A DNA stretch of 35,551 bases from JABCZS01 sp041660525 (lineage in GTDB: Bacteria; Pseudomonadota; Gammaproteobacteria; JABCZS01), in assembly GCA_041660525.1 (NCBI GenBank), contig JBAZWD010000017.1, forward strand, positions 1-35,551. Direction: 5' to 3'. The notes beneath the pieces are model-generated. The model was not told the DNA's origin and searched no databases. It worked only from the letters and a program-made list of their open reading frames with translations. Numbering within the stretch: position 1 is the first letter of the stretch; every line of letters starts with the position of its first letter. Of the stretch, positions 7,006 to 14,318 are shown piece after piece. A program made the position numbers and the translations under genes.

Positions 7006-8538
7006 ATGCAATATTCTAGAAATTCGCCGCCGCAAAATACGGCGCCGCCTAAGCGCGACCAACGCGTAAAAGCCATCCAAACCGCTGCTCAACTTTTAGA
7101 AGCTAGCGAGCGGTCTGCACTTATTCAAGAAATTAAAGAATTAAGCGCGGCCTCTAGCAAAGATTATCAAGCGTACTATGAAAGTTTAATTAATAATTTT
7201 GCAGAATTTGTCCAAGAACTCGAATCCATAGACCATCCAGCGATTACATGGCTGGACCATCAATTACGTTTAGCAAAAACTTCTCTCAAACTACGCGAAC
7301 AATTTTTGTTAGTCGGCGAATCCTTACGCCCTATTGTGAATGAACAAGAAGCACTTTGGTATTATGCAATCTTCAGCAGCGCATTACTGCGACGCATCGG
7401 CTTAATTTTTTCGCATTATCAAGTAAGTATATGTACAGAACAAGGTGTGCATACCAAAGACTGGTTACCATTCGATGGTAGCATGAACGCACAAGGCAAT
7501 TATTATAAATTGCGCGAAATTACCGATAAAGGTATTCCCGCAGCACAAAGTATTAATCAATTATTGGCAAGACAGCTCATGCCTGCTGCCGGATTTTCTT
7601 GGATAGCCACCAATCCTGCCGCTTTAAATGCGTGGCTTGGTATTGTCGATGGTGAAAGTTCTGGTGGCGTCAGCCATACCCTTGTGGCATTAAGTGAAAA
7701 ACTACTTTACGCATTAGCCGAGCAGGAAGCATTACTTGAAGAATTATTCCGCCAAGATAAATTGGAAGAATTGCTCAGAATCACCCATCTTACTGAACAA
7801 GAATTATTAAAACTCTTACCGCCGCTGCATGGCGAAAGAGATCCCAATAATCCCTTAGCTGTTGAATTTTATGATTGGCTAGACTCAAAAAATTTAGAAG
7901 GCACCGATTTATTAATCGCTGAACAGCAATATTTGCTCTCCCCAATTGCCATTTCAGCGATGATGGCTGATGCACCGGCACAATTTAAAAATTGGTTTAA
8001 TTTTTATAAAAATGGCTTAAAACTAGGTTTAACAACATTAACGCCCAGTGATAAAGCACTGCAAACCTATTTAGTTAAATCTACGCAAGTAGCCAAAGCA
8101 TCCGCACCTATTGCCGCACCGGCAGCTAAGTCCACTGCGGATACACTGTTTCATAAAACCTTACATGAAAATGCACCACCTACTGCGCCCGCGCCCAACA
8201 ATACTCCTGATGCCATTAAGCATCAACAAAATGTTGAGCACACGGTTCATTCATTAAATAATCAAGGTTTAATGGTGGGCGCTTTATTTGGTTCTGCACA
8301 TTATCATGCTTACACCGCACGAAATTTAGCAGCCACGCAAAAACAACAAAGTAATTTTAGTCAAATGACGGTGAATGAAATTGATACAACGAAAGATAAA
8401 GTTGGCCATGAACTTTTTACTAAACATAAACAGCAACAAGAATTACGCCAAAAACAATTACGTCGTCAAGTGGAAGCACAATATCCGCAAGCCACTGTGA
8501 CTGTTAAAAGTAATTTTTCTTACGGTAAAAGAACGTAG
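7006..8538 (+). CDS. Unrecognised 510-aa protein
   Basis: A soluble, mostly helical protein with no signal peptide or membrane segment. About residues 20-330 are a folded helical region, including FSSALLRRIGLIFSHYQV, WLPFDG, and a Leu/Glu-rich stretch (ALAEQEALLEELFRQDKLEELL) that could be coiled coil. Then comes a low-complexity Ala/Pro/Thr linker (about 365-405: APIAAPAAKS, APPTAPAPNN) and a basic, Gln-rich helical tail (KHKQQQELRQKQLRRQVEAQ). I do not recognise a family. It begins 15 bp after bamD but has its own TATAAT just before the ATG. The Pro/Ala linker and charged C-terminal helix would suit a secreted effector or a structural factor; neither is supported by a motif. Base composition is like its neighbours. 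Confidence 0.85.
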   Translation: MQYSRNSPPQNTAPPKRDQRVKAIQTAAQLLEASERSALIQEIKELSAASSKDYQAYYESLINNFAEFVQELESIDHPAITWLDHQLRLAKTSLKLREQFLLVGESLRPIVNEQEALWYYAIFSSALLRRIGLIFSHYQVSICTEQGVHTKDWLPFDGSMNAQGNYYKLREITDKGIPAAQSINQLLARQLMPAAGFSWIATNPAALNAWLGIVDGESSGGVSHTLVALSEKLLYALAEQEALLEELFRQDKLEELLRITHLTEQELLKLLPPLHGERDPNNPLAVEFYDWLDSKNLEGTDLLIAEQQYLLSPIAISAMMADAPAQFKNWFNFYKNGLKLGLTTLTPSDKALQTYLVKSTQVAKASAPIAAPAAKSTADTLFHKTLHENAPPTAPAPNNTPDAIKHQQNVEHTVHSLNNQGLMVGALFGSAHYHAYTARNLAATQKQQSNFSQMTVNEIDTTKDKVGHELFTKHKQQQELRQKQLRRQVEAQYPQATVTVKSNFSYGKRT

Positions 8539-8539
8539 C

Positions 8540-8977
8540 TTACTTCACCCGCTGCAAAGCAACCGATGCACATAAAAATACTAAATGCGAATCAGGTGCA
8601 ATATAAAAACGCACGACATCACTCAATTCACCTAAAGGTTTAAAGCAAACACTCATAAAATCGCCTGGGCGCGCATGTTTAATGCGAACACCTGAAGCTT
8701 GCAGCGCTTGCGAGAGTTGCGACAAAATAAAAGTGTTATCTAAATTGGGATTAACACGCACGTGATTGAGTTCAAATAAAGCGCCATACAATGATTTAAT
8801 CGGCTCATGTATAGGCTTAATTTTTCCTTGTGATAAAGACTCTAAGTAACCGCATTGGTTGACTTCTAAATCTGCATCTAAAATAAATTCATAAAAAACC
8901 GCTTCAGGACCGCTGGTCACTAAGGTGGCGTTAATCACGACTTCGCGTGCAATTTGTAATTGGGTATTATTCATCAT
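8540..8977 (-). CDS. Unrecognised 145-aa protein downstream of nadE
   Basis: Begins MMNNTQLQIAREVV; the second ATG at 8974 is an equally good start. The composition is that of a compact cytosolic alpha/beta protein with no membrane segment (VVINATLVTSGPEAVFYEFILDADLEV, RPGDFMSVCFKPLGELSDVVRFY). I do not recognise a family. It starts 30 bp after the nadE stop on the same strand, so it may be the last gene of the vapB-vapC-nadE unit. A GATAAC hexamer just before the ATG could also be a weak private -10. It ends one base from the 7006 gene in a tail-to-tail arrangement. Confidence 0.75.
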   Translation of the reverse strand: MMNNTQLQIAREVVINATLVTSGPEAVFYEFILDADLEVNQCGYLESLSQGKIKPIHEPIKSLYGALFELNHVRVNPNLDNTFILSQLSQALQASGVRIKHARPGDFMSVCFKPLGELSDVVRFYIAPDSHLVFLCASVALQRVK

Positions 8978-9007
8978 ACCCAGTTATCGGCCTTTTTTGC
9001 GTCAGAC

Positions 9008-10612
9008 TTAAGCCTGATTTTCATATCCAGAAGTAATTGGGTAACGTCTGTCGCGTCCAAACGCACGCGTAGTGATACAAATACCAATCGGCGCTTGACG
9101 ACGTTTATATTCATTACGATTAACCATACGAATCACGCGTGCAACCGTATTGGCATCAAAGCCACGCTCTATAATATTTTCTTGATCTTCATCTTGTTCA
9201 ATATAAAGAGATAAAATCTGATCCAATATCGCATAATCTGGTAAGGAATCTTGATCAAGCTGATCAGGCGCTAATTCTGCTGAAGGCGCACGCGTAATGA
9301 TACGCTGTGGAATCGCCTCACTTATTTGATTACGATACTGCGCTAAACGATACACAAACGTTTTCCAAATATCTTTTAAAACACAAAAGCCGCCCACCAT
9401 ATCACCGTATAATGTTGAATAGCCCACAGCTAACTCACTTTTATTACCCGTTGATAAAACCAAATGACCAAATTTATTTGAAAGCGCCATTAAAATCATG
9501 CCGCGACAACGTGCTTGTAAATTTTCTTCGGTGCTATCACGTGGTTTATCATGAAAGCTTTCTTTTAATAATTCTAAAAATGAATTAAACACGGGCTCAA
9601 TAGAAATTTCTTGATAGTTTATTTTTAATAATGCACATTGCTCACGCGCATCAATATTACTTATATCGCGCGTATAACGTGAAGGCATTAATACACCGTG
9701 CACGTTTTGTGCGCCTAAGGCATCAACAGCGATGGCTGCTGTTAAAGCAGAATCAATACCACCTGATAAACCGATAATCGCGGTTTTAAAATTATTTTTA
9801 TGCATGTAATCACGAAGACCCAAAACTAATGCTGAATAAACACTTTCTTCAATACTGGGTAATGCTGGAATTTCAGCTTGTTGACCATGCCAGCTTTGCA
9901 AGCTTTCTTCAAAAAACGGTGCTTGCAAAGCCAATGTTCCACTGGCATTCACAACAAATGATCCGCCATCAAATACTAAATCATCTTGTCCGCCGACAAG
10001 ATTCACATAAACAATAGGCATGCCCGCTTGCTTGGCTTGTTGTGCGACAATTTCACGACGATGGTTTATTTTTTCAATGTGAAAAGGTGAAGCATTCAAA
10101 GCAATAATCATTTGCGCACCCGCATATTTAGCTTTTAAACCCATATTCGGCTGCCAGATATCTTCACAAATCATTAAGGCTATCGGTATATTTTTAATAT
10201 GAATAATTGTACTTTCGTTGCCGGGAATAAAATAACGTTTTTCATCGAATACTTCGACATTGGGTAAAAAGCGTTTATGATAAGTGGAAACGATTTTACC
10301 TTCATGCAATAAACTTGCAGCATTAAATCGCCCCATTTGCGTATGATCTGGATGCCCTACGATGACATCAATTCCAAAACTCTCGATTGCCAATAGATCC
10401 ATGGCTGCTTTAATACGTTTATCCATGCCTGGACGCAATAACAAATCTTCCGGCGAATAACCCGTCAGCGCTAATTCTGGGAAAACAATGACATCGCCAT
10501 TTAATTCCTCGCGTGCTTTTTTAATCTGGGCAATCATTTTTTTTGCATTGCCAAAGACGTCTCCGACGAGGAAATCGAGTTGGGCAATAATGATGTGTAA
10601 AGTTTGCGACAT
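9008..10612 (-). CDS. nadE: Glutamine-dependent NAD+ synthetase
   Basis: 534 aa, two domains. The N-terminal nitrilase-like glutaminase has the Glu-Lys-Cys triad: E46 in FPELALTGYSPEDLL, K113 in HKRFLPN, C149 in MICEDIW. The C-terminal ATP-pyrophosphatase domain has the P-loop SGGIDS at about 283-288 and the TGNKSELAVGYSTLYGD segment. It amidates nicotinic acid adenine dinucleotide to NAD+, the last and normally essential step. Start ATG 10612 (MSQTLHII) has AGGACA 4 nt upstream; the longer frame to 10666 would overlap vapC. The vapC stop TAG is part of that ribosome binding site, so nadE is probably coupled to the toxin-antitoxin transcript. Confidence 0.95.
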   Translation of the reverse strand: MSQTLHIIIAQLDFLVGDVFGNAKKMIAQIKKAREELNGDVIVFPELALTGYSPEDLLLRPGMDKRIKAAMDLLAIESFGIDVIVGHPDHTQMGRFNAASLLHEGKIVSTYHKRFLPNVEVFDEKRYFIPGNESTIIHIKNIPIALMICEDIWQPNMGLKAKYAGAQMIIALNASPFHIEKINHRREIVAQQAKQAGMPIVYVNLVGGQDDLVFDGGSFVVNASGTLALQAPFFEESLQSWHGQQAEIPALPSIEESVYSALVLGLRDYMHKNNFKTAIIGLSGGIDSALTAAIAVDALGAQNVHGVLMPSRYTRDISNIDAREQCALLKINYQEISIEPVFNSFLELLKESFHDKPRDSTEENLQARCRGMILMALSNKFGHLVLSTGNKSELAVGYSTLYGDMVGGFCVLKDIWKTFVYRLAQYRNQISEAIPQRIITRAPSAELAPDQLDQDSLPDYAILDQILSLYIEQDEDQENIIERGFDANTVARVIRMVNRNEYKRRQAPIGICITTRAFGRDRRYPITSGYENQA

Positions 10613-10620
10613 ATGTTGTC

Positions 10621-11013
10621 CTAGCGAATAAGTTCCACTTCTAGATCTAATGATAATTTTGCCCATGCTTTATCAGCTGTTACCACAGGTTGTTTACTTA
10701 ATATACCTAAAGCCAAACAAGCGCGATCTGCAAAAGACAATCCTAAATGCTTTGTATGATGACGTAAAAAAGCTGTTTTATAAATATGTTTTTTCTCAAA
10801 AGGAATAACGGTTTGCACTAAATCATTTAATATTTCTACCACTTCTGCTTCAGGAATGCCGCTAAAATGTAATACTGCAGCTACTTCGGCAACATTGACA
10901 GCAGACATAACAACATTAGGAAAATATTTTTTAACCTCCTGCGCACCTTTTTCCTGATTAATCAAGGCAAGCAATGCAGAGGCATCTAAAATAACAATAT
11001 CATGTTTACTCAC
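10621..11013 (-). CDS. vapC: VapC-type PIN-domain toxin
   Basis: 130 aa PIN ribonuclease. The acidic metal-binding residues are in place: Asp in VILDASALLALINQE, Glu in NVAEVAAVL, Asp in LSFADRACLALG and Asp in VVTADKAW. VapC toxins are Mg-dependent RNases, often cutting initiator tRNA or rRNA; the target here is unknown. The start is GTG at 11013, overlapping the end of vapB by 8 bp, typical of translationally coupled toxin-antitoxin pairs. Nothing suggests inactivation. nadE begins 8 bp downstream. Confidence 0.93.
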   Translation of the reverse strand: MSKHDIVILDASALLALINQEKGAQEVKKYFPNVVMSAVNVAEVAAVLHFSGIPEAEVVEILNDLVQTVIPFEKKHIYKTAFLRHHTKHLGLSFADRACLALGILSKQPVVTADKAWAKLSLDLEVELIR

Positions 11014-11254
11014 TATCTGCTTCCTTCCGACGCATTTTTATTAACTCTTCAGATAATTGCAAATGGTCTTTATTATATTTTTTAACAATTTTTTGCGCAC
11101 GTGCTATAGCATGCTCGATCGTAAATAAACGAATCTCACCTTCATGTAATTGCATAATAAGTTCTGCCCCTGGTTGTACAGCAAGTGCAGTTCGATAGCT
11201 CACTGGGATCACAATCCGACCTGCTTTATCGATAGTAGTATGGATTTCTCTCAT
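11006..11254 (-). CDS. vapB: VapB-type antitoxin, AbrB/SpoVT fold
   Basis: 82 aa. The N-terminal swapped-hairpin DNA-binding domain is clear: TTIDKAGRIVIPVSYRTAL, then PGAELIMQLHEGEIRLF. The C-terminal part is charged and helical (about residues 48-82) and would wrap VapC. I chose ATG 11254 because GAGGG lies just upstream; the frame extends to a possible start at 11278, but that would cross the operator. The preceding palindrome at 11262-11288 is the likely autoregulatory site. Confidence 0.92.
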   Translation of the reverse strand: MREIHTTIDKAGRIVIPVSYRTALAVQPGAELIMQLHEGEIRLFTIEHAIARAQKIVKKYNKDHLQLSEELIKMRRKEADSE

Positions 11255-11261
11255 GGTACCC

Positions 11262-11288
11262 TCAGTAAATAATGACATTATTTACTGA
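11262..11288. promoter_or_regulatory. 27-bp perfect palindrome, probable VapBC operator
   Basis: TCAGTAAATAATG, one central base, CATTATTTACTGA: two perfect 13-bp arms. It lies 7 bp upstream of the chosen vapB ATG, directly after the -10, so a bound VapB or VapBC complex would block transcription initiation. Confidence 0.85.
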
Positions 11289-11316
11289 ATTTACCATTTT
11301 TTAACTAAAATGTCAA
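11288..11316 (-). promoter_or_regulatory. vapBC-nadE promoter
   Basis: On the minus strand TTGACA (11316-11311), a 17-bp spacer and TAAATT (11293-11288). A perfect -35 with ideal spacing; the -10 touches the operator palindrome. Confidence 0.75.
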
Positions 11317-11709
11317 AATATCAACTTTATTCTCTGCCTTCACTTTTAAGGATTTTGAGACAAAACTCTCAATGAATATAGTAAATATTATATGCGTCAC
11401 TTGTCAATACAATAATGACTTATATCAACTTATGTTAAATCACAAAAGTTTTAAAAACAAACATTTACGGGCGATCTAAATCTTGACCTATAGCCATCCT
11501 GCGGGACCAATTCCTCCCCGGTATTACGTCAACACTCCAGCGCTCAAAATGTCAAATCACGTCTTTACATCACACAAATGTAACTCAGCCGCCAAACCCT
11601 ATTTAATTATTTTAAATAACAATCAGTTAAGAATTTGCTCAGAGAAATACCGAACTTGCCCGGTGATAGGTCTTGTGTTATCTTTAATATGAAGTGTCTT
11701 AAATTTGAC
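11317..11709. other. Gene-poor spacer before the large/small gene island
   Basis: I see no convincing gene. A 69-codon open frame (11483-11692, TTG start) has no ribosome binding site and reads like non-coding sequence. Two things stand out: a small hairpin TTGAGA-CAAAAC-TCTCAA at 11355-11372, and a patch richer in G+C at about 11468-11560 (CCTGCGGGACC, CCTCCCCGG) in an otherwise AT-rich stretch. The patch may be a remnant of an inserted element or a structured RNA; neither can be shown here. Confidence 0.4.
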
Positions 11710-11738
11710 TAGACAAGTTAGTTGGTTATCTGTATAGT
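11710..11738 (+). promoter_or_regulatory. Possible upstream sigma-70 promoter for the 559-aa gene
   Basis: TAGACA (11710-11715), 17 bp, TATAGT (11733-11738). A good fit, but a second promoter with a PmrA-like box lies nearer the gene, so this may be an alternative start. Confidence 0.4.
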
Positions 11739-11772
11739 GGTTTACTGAAAAGAGTTTTAAGGAAATCAAAAC

Positions 11773-11805
11773 TTTAATATTCCCTTAAGGAATATAGAAT
11801 ATAAG
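11773..11805 (+). promoter_or_regulatory. PmrA-like box and -10 of the 559-aa gene
   Basis: TTTAATATT (11773-11781), CC, CTTAAGGAA (11784-11792): two half-sites exactly 11 bp apart, resembling the cTTAATATT-N2-cTTAATATT element bound by PmrA in Legionella and Coxiella. After 7 bp comes TATAAG (11800-11805). Overlapping it is a palindrome ATATTCC-CTTAA-GGAATAT (11777-11795). The leader would be about 43 nt. Confidence 0.6.
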
Positions 11806-11853
11806 TAGTAGTAAGGCTTAATTAACCTAAAGTACACAACCCAAGAGAACCAG

Positions 11854-13533
11854 ATGCCAAGATTACAAAATAGCTTTATAACCGCCTTCAATAATGATGA
11901 AAGCACGCCTTCTTTTGGCGATCGTTGGCTTTCAAATCTTTATTTATCGATTCTTGACCAAAGTACACTTGGAGTTAATCAAAAACCTGAGGCAAACGAA
12001 GTCCCTAGCGCTGCAGATCTTGCTAAGAAGTTTAGTGAAGAAACATGGGGATGGAAATGGAGTTATAAATGGCTGACAGTTCCTGCAACTGCCATTATTG
12101 AAGTACTCACAAATTCCTTAGCCGAAATCACATTATCTGCAAACATTAACTTAGATGCATGGAAAAGAAAATCGCTCGGTAAACTCAATCCAAGCTGGGA
12201 ACGCACTCTAAAAAACTTTGGCTTTAATGCACTTAAAACTATTGCTATTGCTGCTCACGGTATCACCAGTTCTATAAGTTTTATAGGCCATTTCTTCAAC
12301 AGAATGACCAACAATTTTTCAAAAAATCCAGCAACATCAACCTTCACAACAATACTAGGCGCCTCAGCTAGCATAATTGTAGGTGCAACGGTTGGATTAA
12401 CTGCATTACTCTCCAACCCAATTGGTTGGGGTATTATCCTTATCGGTGGCCCAATACTGCTCACTACGCTAGTAACTAAAATATATAGTGATTATCAAGA
12501 AATAAAAAATGATCGAGAATTATTAAATAAAGAATTATTAGTAAGCATAGTAGAAAGACGCGCGGATAATTTATTAAAAGCTGAGCTAGATACAGCAGTA
12601 CAGACAGCGGTGCTTGCTTTAAAAGAAAAAGAAATTCAAGAGATATTACAGCAAATGAAAATAGGTGTCTTCTTAGATATCTATGTTTATAAAGTATATG
12701 ACGTAAATAATGTTACAAACCCAAATAATCTCGTAACGTTCCAGGACAAAATTGAAAAATCATATATGAACGCATCTAAAGCACTTCGCTTAGATGATAC
12801 AGCTATAGCTGAACACTGGGAAAGTAACAAGCAAGAAATAACTCAAACTCTAAAGTTATTCTACGGACAGCTTTTATCATCTATTATAACAAATAAAAGT
12901 AATTCTAAATTGAATAACTTAAATAATTACAAGGAGTTAATGTTTTTAGACTATAATAAAAATCCAGCAACATTTAATATTCACTCCTATGAAAGTCAAT
13001 TTTCAATAGCAGTAAAAGAATCAAATACTCCTGTTGAAGCTGAACTAGAAAAAGCAATATGGAACATAATCGTTGCCGAATTTGATAAAGCTATTGATGC
13101 AAAATTAAAGAAATCTCAAAGTACCTTAAAGACTTATAAGAGACCGATCACTCCAGCAGCTAGCTTAAGCACAAGTACAACTTCTGCTGCAAGTACAACT
13201 TCTGCTGCAATTGCAACAGTACCTGTAAAAAATAATGATTATGATTCTGATAGCGAGAGTATAGCAAGCATGGCAAGCAGTCACTCTTCCGAGACACTTA
13301 CAACTGCTGTAGATACAACTGTAACTGCGGTTGCAGAAGCTGAGAAAGCTGCAAAAGAAACGGCAGCAAGAGTAGCTACGATCATTCGTCAAGCACTGCC
13401 CGCTAAATCAACTGAAGAAATTGAAGAAACACAAAGTACAAATCATAGTGTGTTAGCAAGTTGGAAAGGATCAACAGCCACGCCGCTTAGAAATACTCAA
13501 CAATTCTTGCGGCCTACTGTTAGTGTTAGATAA
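11854..13533 (+). CDS. Unrecognised 559-aa protein with hydrophobic hairpin, effector-like
   Basis: Begins MPRLQNSFITAFNN; AAGAGAA precedes the ATG. Residues 1-130 are soluble with several tryptophans (ETWGWKWSYKWL). Two adjacent membrane-grade segments follow at about 163-186 (TTILGASASIIVGATVGLTA) and 190-210 (GWGIILIGGPILLTTLVTKI), with a weaker one at about 129-147. A long charged helical region then extends to about 430, and the tail is Ser/Thr/Ala-rich with a short repeat (STTSAASTTSAA, about 440-460) and acidic-serine patches. I do not recognise a family. A central hydrophobic hairpin, low-complexity tail and PmrA-like promoter together suggest a type IV effector that inserts into host membranes; this is inference. 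The 182-aa gene follows 72 bp later. Confidence 0.85.
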   Translation: MPRLQNSFITAFNNDESTPSFGDRWLSNLYLSILDQSTLGVNQKPEANEVPSAADLAKKFSEETWGWKWSYKWLTVPATAIIEVLTNSLAEITLSANINLDAWKRKSLGKLNPSWERTLKNFGFNALKTIAIAAHGITSSISFIGHFFNRMTNNFSKNPATSTFTTILGASASIIVGATVGLTALLSNPIGWGIILIGGPILLTTLVTKIYSDYQEIKNDRELLNKELLVSIVERRADNLLKAELDTAVQTAVLALKEKEIQEILQQMKIGVFLDIYVYKVYDVNNVTNPNNLVTFQDKIEKSYMNASKALRLDDTAIAEHWESNKQEITQTLKLFYGQLLSSIITNKSNSKLNNLNNYKELMFLDYNKNPATFNIHSYESQFSIAVKESNTPVEAELEKAIWNIIVAEFDKAIDAKLKKSQSTLKTYKRPITPAASLSTSTTSAASTTSAAIATVPVKNNDYDSDSESIASMASSHSSETLTTAVDTTVTAVAEAEKAAKETAARVATIIRQALPAKSTEEIEETQSTNHSVLASWKGSTATPLRNTQQFLRPTVSVR

Positions 13534-13605
13534 TGCATAATTGCATTAAACTTTTTAACTGCTTATCCGATAAAACTATATTAGTATGTAGGACAAGGAA
13601 TTATT
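13534..13605 (+). other. Gap with a short palindrome between the first large/small pair
   Basis: TAATGCA-TAAT-TGCATTA (13531-13548) overlaps the stop codon of the upstream gene and is followed by ACTTTTT. It is an AT-rich 7-bp stem, so at best a weak terminator. AGGACAAGGAA precedes the next ATG. Confidence 0.4.
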
Positions 13606-14154
13606 ATGCTTCCACGATCGCACCCTCCATTGCAATGGTTCCCAAGCTCAATAACACCCGCACAAATCAATGCTTATAGATTAGAAGTCCAAAATTATCT
13701 TGAAAAAATTGCCACATTACAAAAAGCACTCGAAAATGCTACAGGGTTAAGAGAACAAATTTTAACTAAAATTGAAAAACTTAATATTGGCGTTGACCCT
13801 TCTGAATGGGCCACGAAATTTGATAACCATAAAAAAGCTTTTCTAGATTTAGCTGAAAAAAATCAAGATGAAGAAGGCTGGCTTCAACCACTTATTGATC
13901 AACTAGGATTAGATATAAAAGCCCTAGAGCCACAAAAAGAAAACCATGCTTCTGTTTCTAAAAAAATGCAAACACTCAAAACCCTTATAGAGAATTACAA
14001 CCGTCTTAATCTGCGTATCCAAAGCGGATTTAAAAGCCATGAGGAAGCAACGACCATCTTCAATAATAGCCATACTATGGCTCATGAAGCTATGAACAAT
14101 ACTATGGACAATACAACAGCTAGCTCTTCTTCTGAATTCTCACTATCTAGCTAG
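13606..14154 (+). CDS. Unrecognised 182-aa helical protein, small partner 1
   Basis: Begins MLPRSHPPLQWFPSSITPAQ. From about residue 20 to 165 it is heptad-rich and helical (YRLEVQNYLEKIATLQKAL, SVSKKMQTLKTLIENYNRL), then ends in a Ser/Thr/Asn-rich tail (TTASSSSEFSLSS). It has no membrane segment. A segment FDNHKKAFLDLA (72-83) resembles FHDHKERFIPKA and FINNHKEQTLAYEA near the start of the other two small proteins of this island, but the overall similarity is too low to claim homology by eye. It follows its large partner by 72 bp with a good AAGGAA ribosome binding site. Function unknown; a chaperone-like or co-secreted partner is possible. Confidence 0.8.
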   Translation: MLPRSHPPLQWFPSSITPAQINAYRLEVQNYLEKIATLQKALENATGLREQILTKIEKLNIGVDPSEWATKFDNHKKAFLDLAEKNQDEEGWLQPLIDQLGLDIKALEPQKENHASVSKKMQTLKTLIENYNRLNLRIQSGFKSHEEATTIFNNSHTMAHEAMNNTMDNTTASSSSEFSLSS

Positions 14155-14205
14155 AAAAATAAGTTTTTTAAAACCACCTCTGACCTATAACTAACCACAC
14201 TTATA

Positions 14206-14270
14206 ATTAGTTTACTTTCTAGGTGAAAAAATATATACTTAATACTGTCTTAAGAATAAAGGGTTATAAC
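14206..14270 (+). promoter_or_regulatory. PmrA-like promoter of the 487-aa gene, with an upstream block shared with the 797-aa gene
   Basis: CTTAATACT (14238-14246), GT, CTTAAGAAT (14249-14257), 7 bp, TATAAC (14265-14270). The half-sites are 11 bp apart. Further upstream ATTAGTTTACTTTCT (14206-14220) and ATATACTTAA (14233-14242) recur with identical spacing before the 797-aa gene, at 16511-16525 and 16538-16547. The promoters are therefore probably duplicates. Confidence 0.65.
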
Positions 14271-14318
14271 TATTATTAAGTAAAGATTACTTTAGACTAG
14301 GCTTAAAGAGATAAAATC

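Noticed and set aside
10613..10666. 18-codon N-terminal extension of nadE
   Set aside because: Overlaps vapC; ATG 10612 has AGGACA and starts the glutaminase domain properly.
11483..11692. 69-codon open frame in the spacer
   Set aside because: TTG start without ribosome binding site, Pro/Tyr/Ser-rich with no domain-like pattern.
13531..13560. TAATGCA-TAAT-TGCATTA followed by CTTTTT as a terminator
   Set aside because: Stem is entirely weak pairs and the next gene 72 bp on has no clear promoter of its own.
13540..13600. PmrA-like box before the 182-aa gene
   Set aside because: TTAA motifs occur but 9 bp apart, not 11, and no -10 at the right distance.
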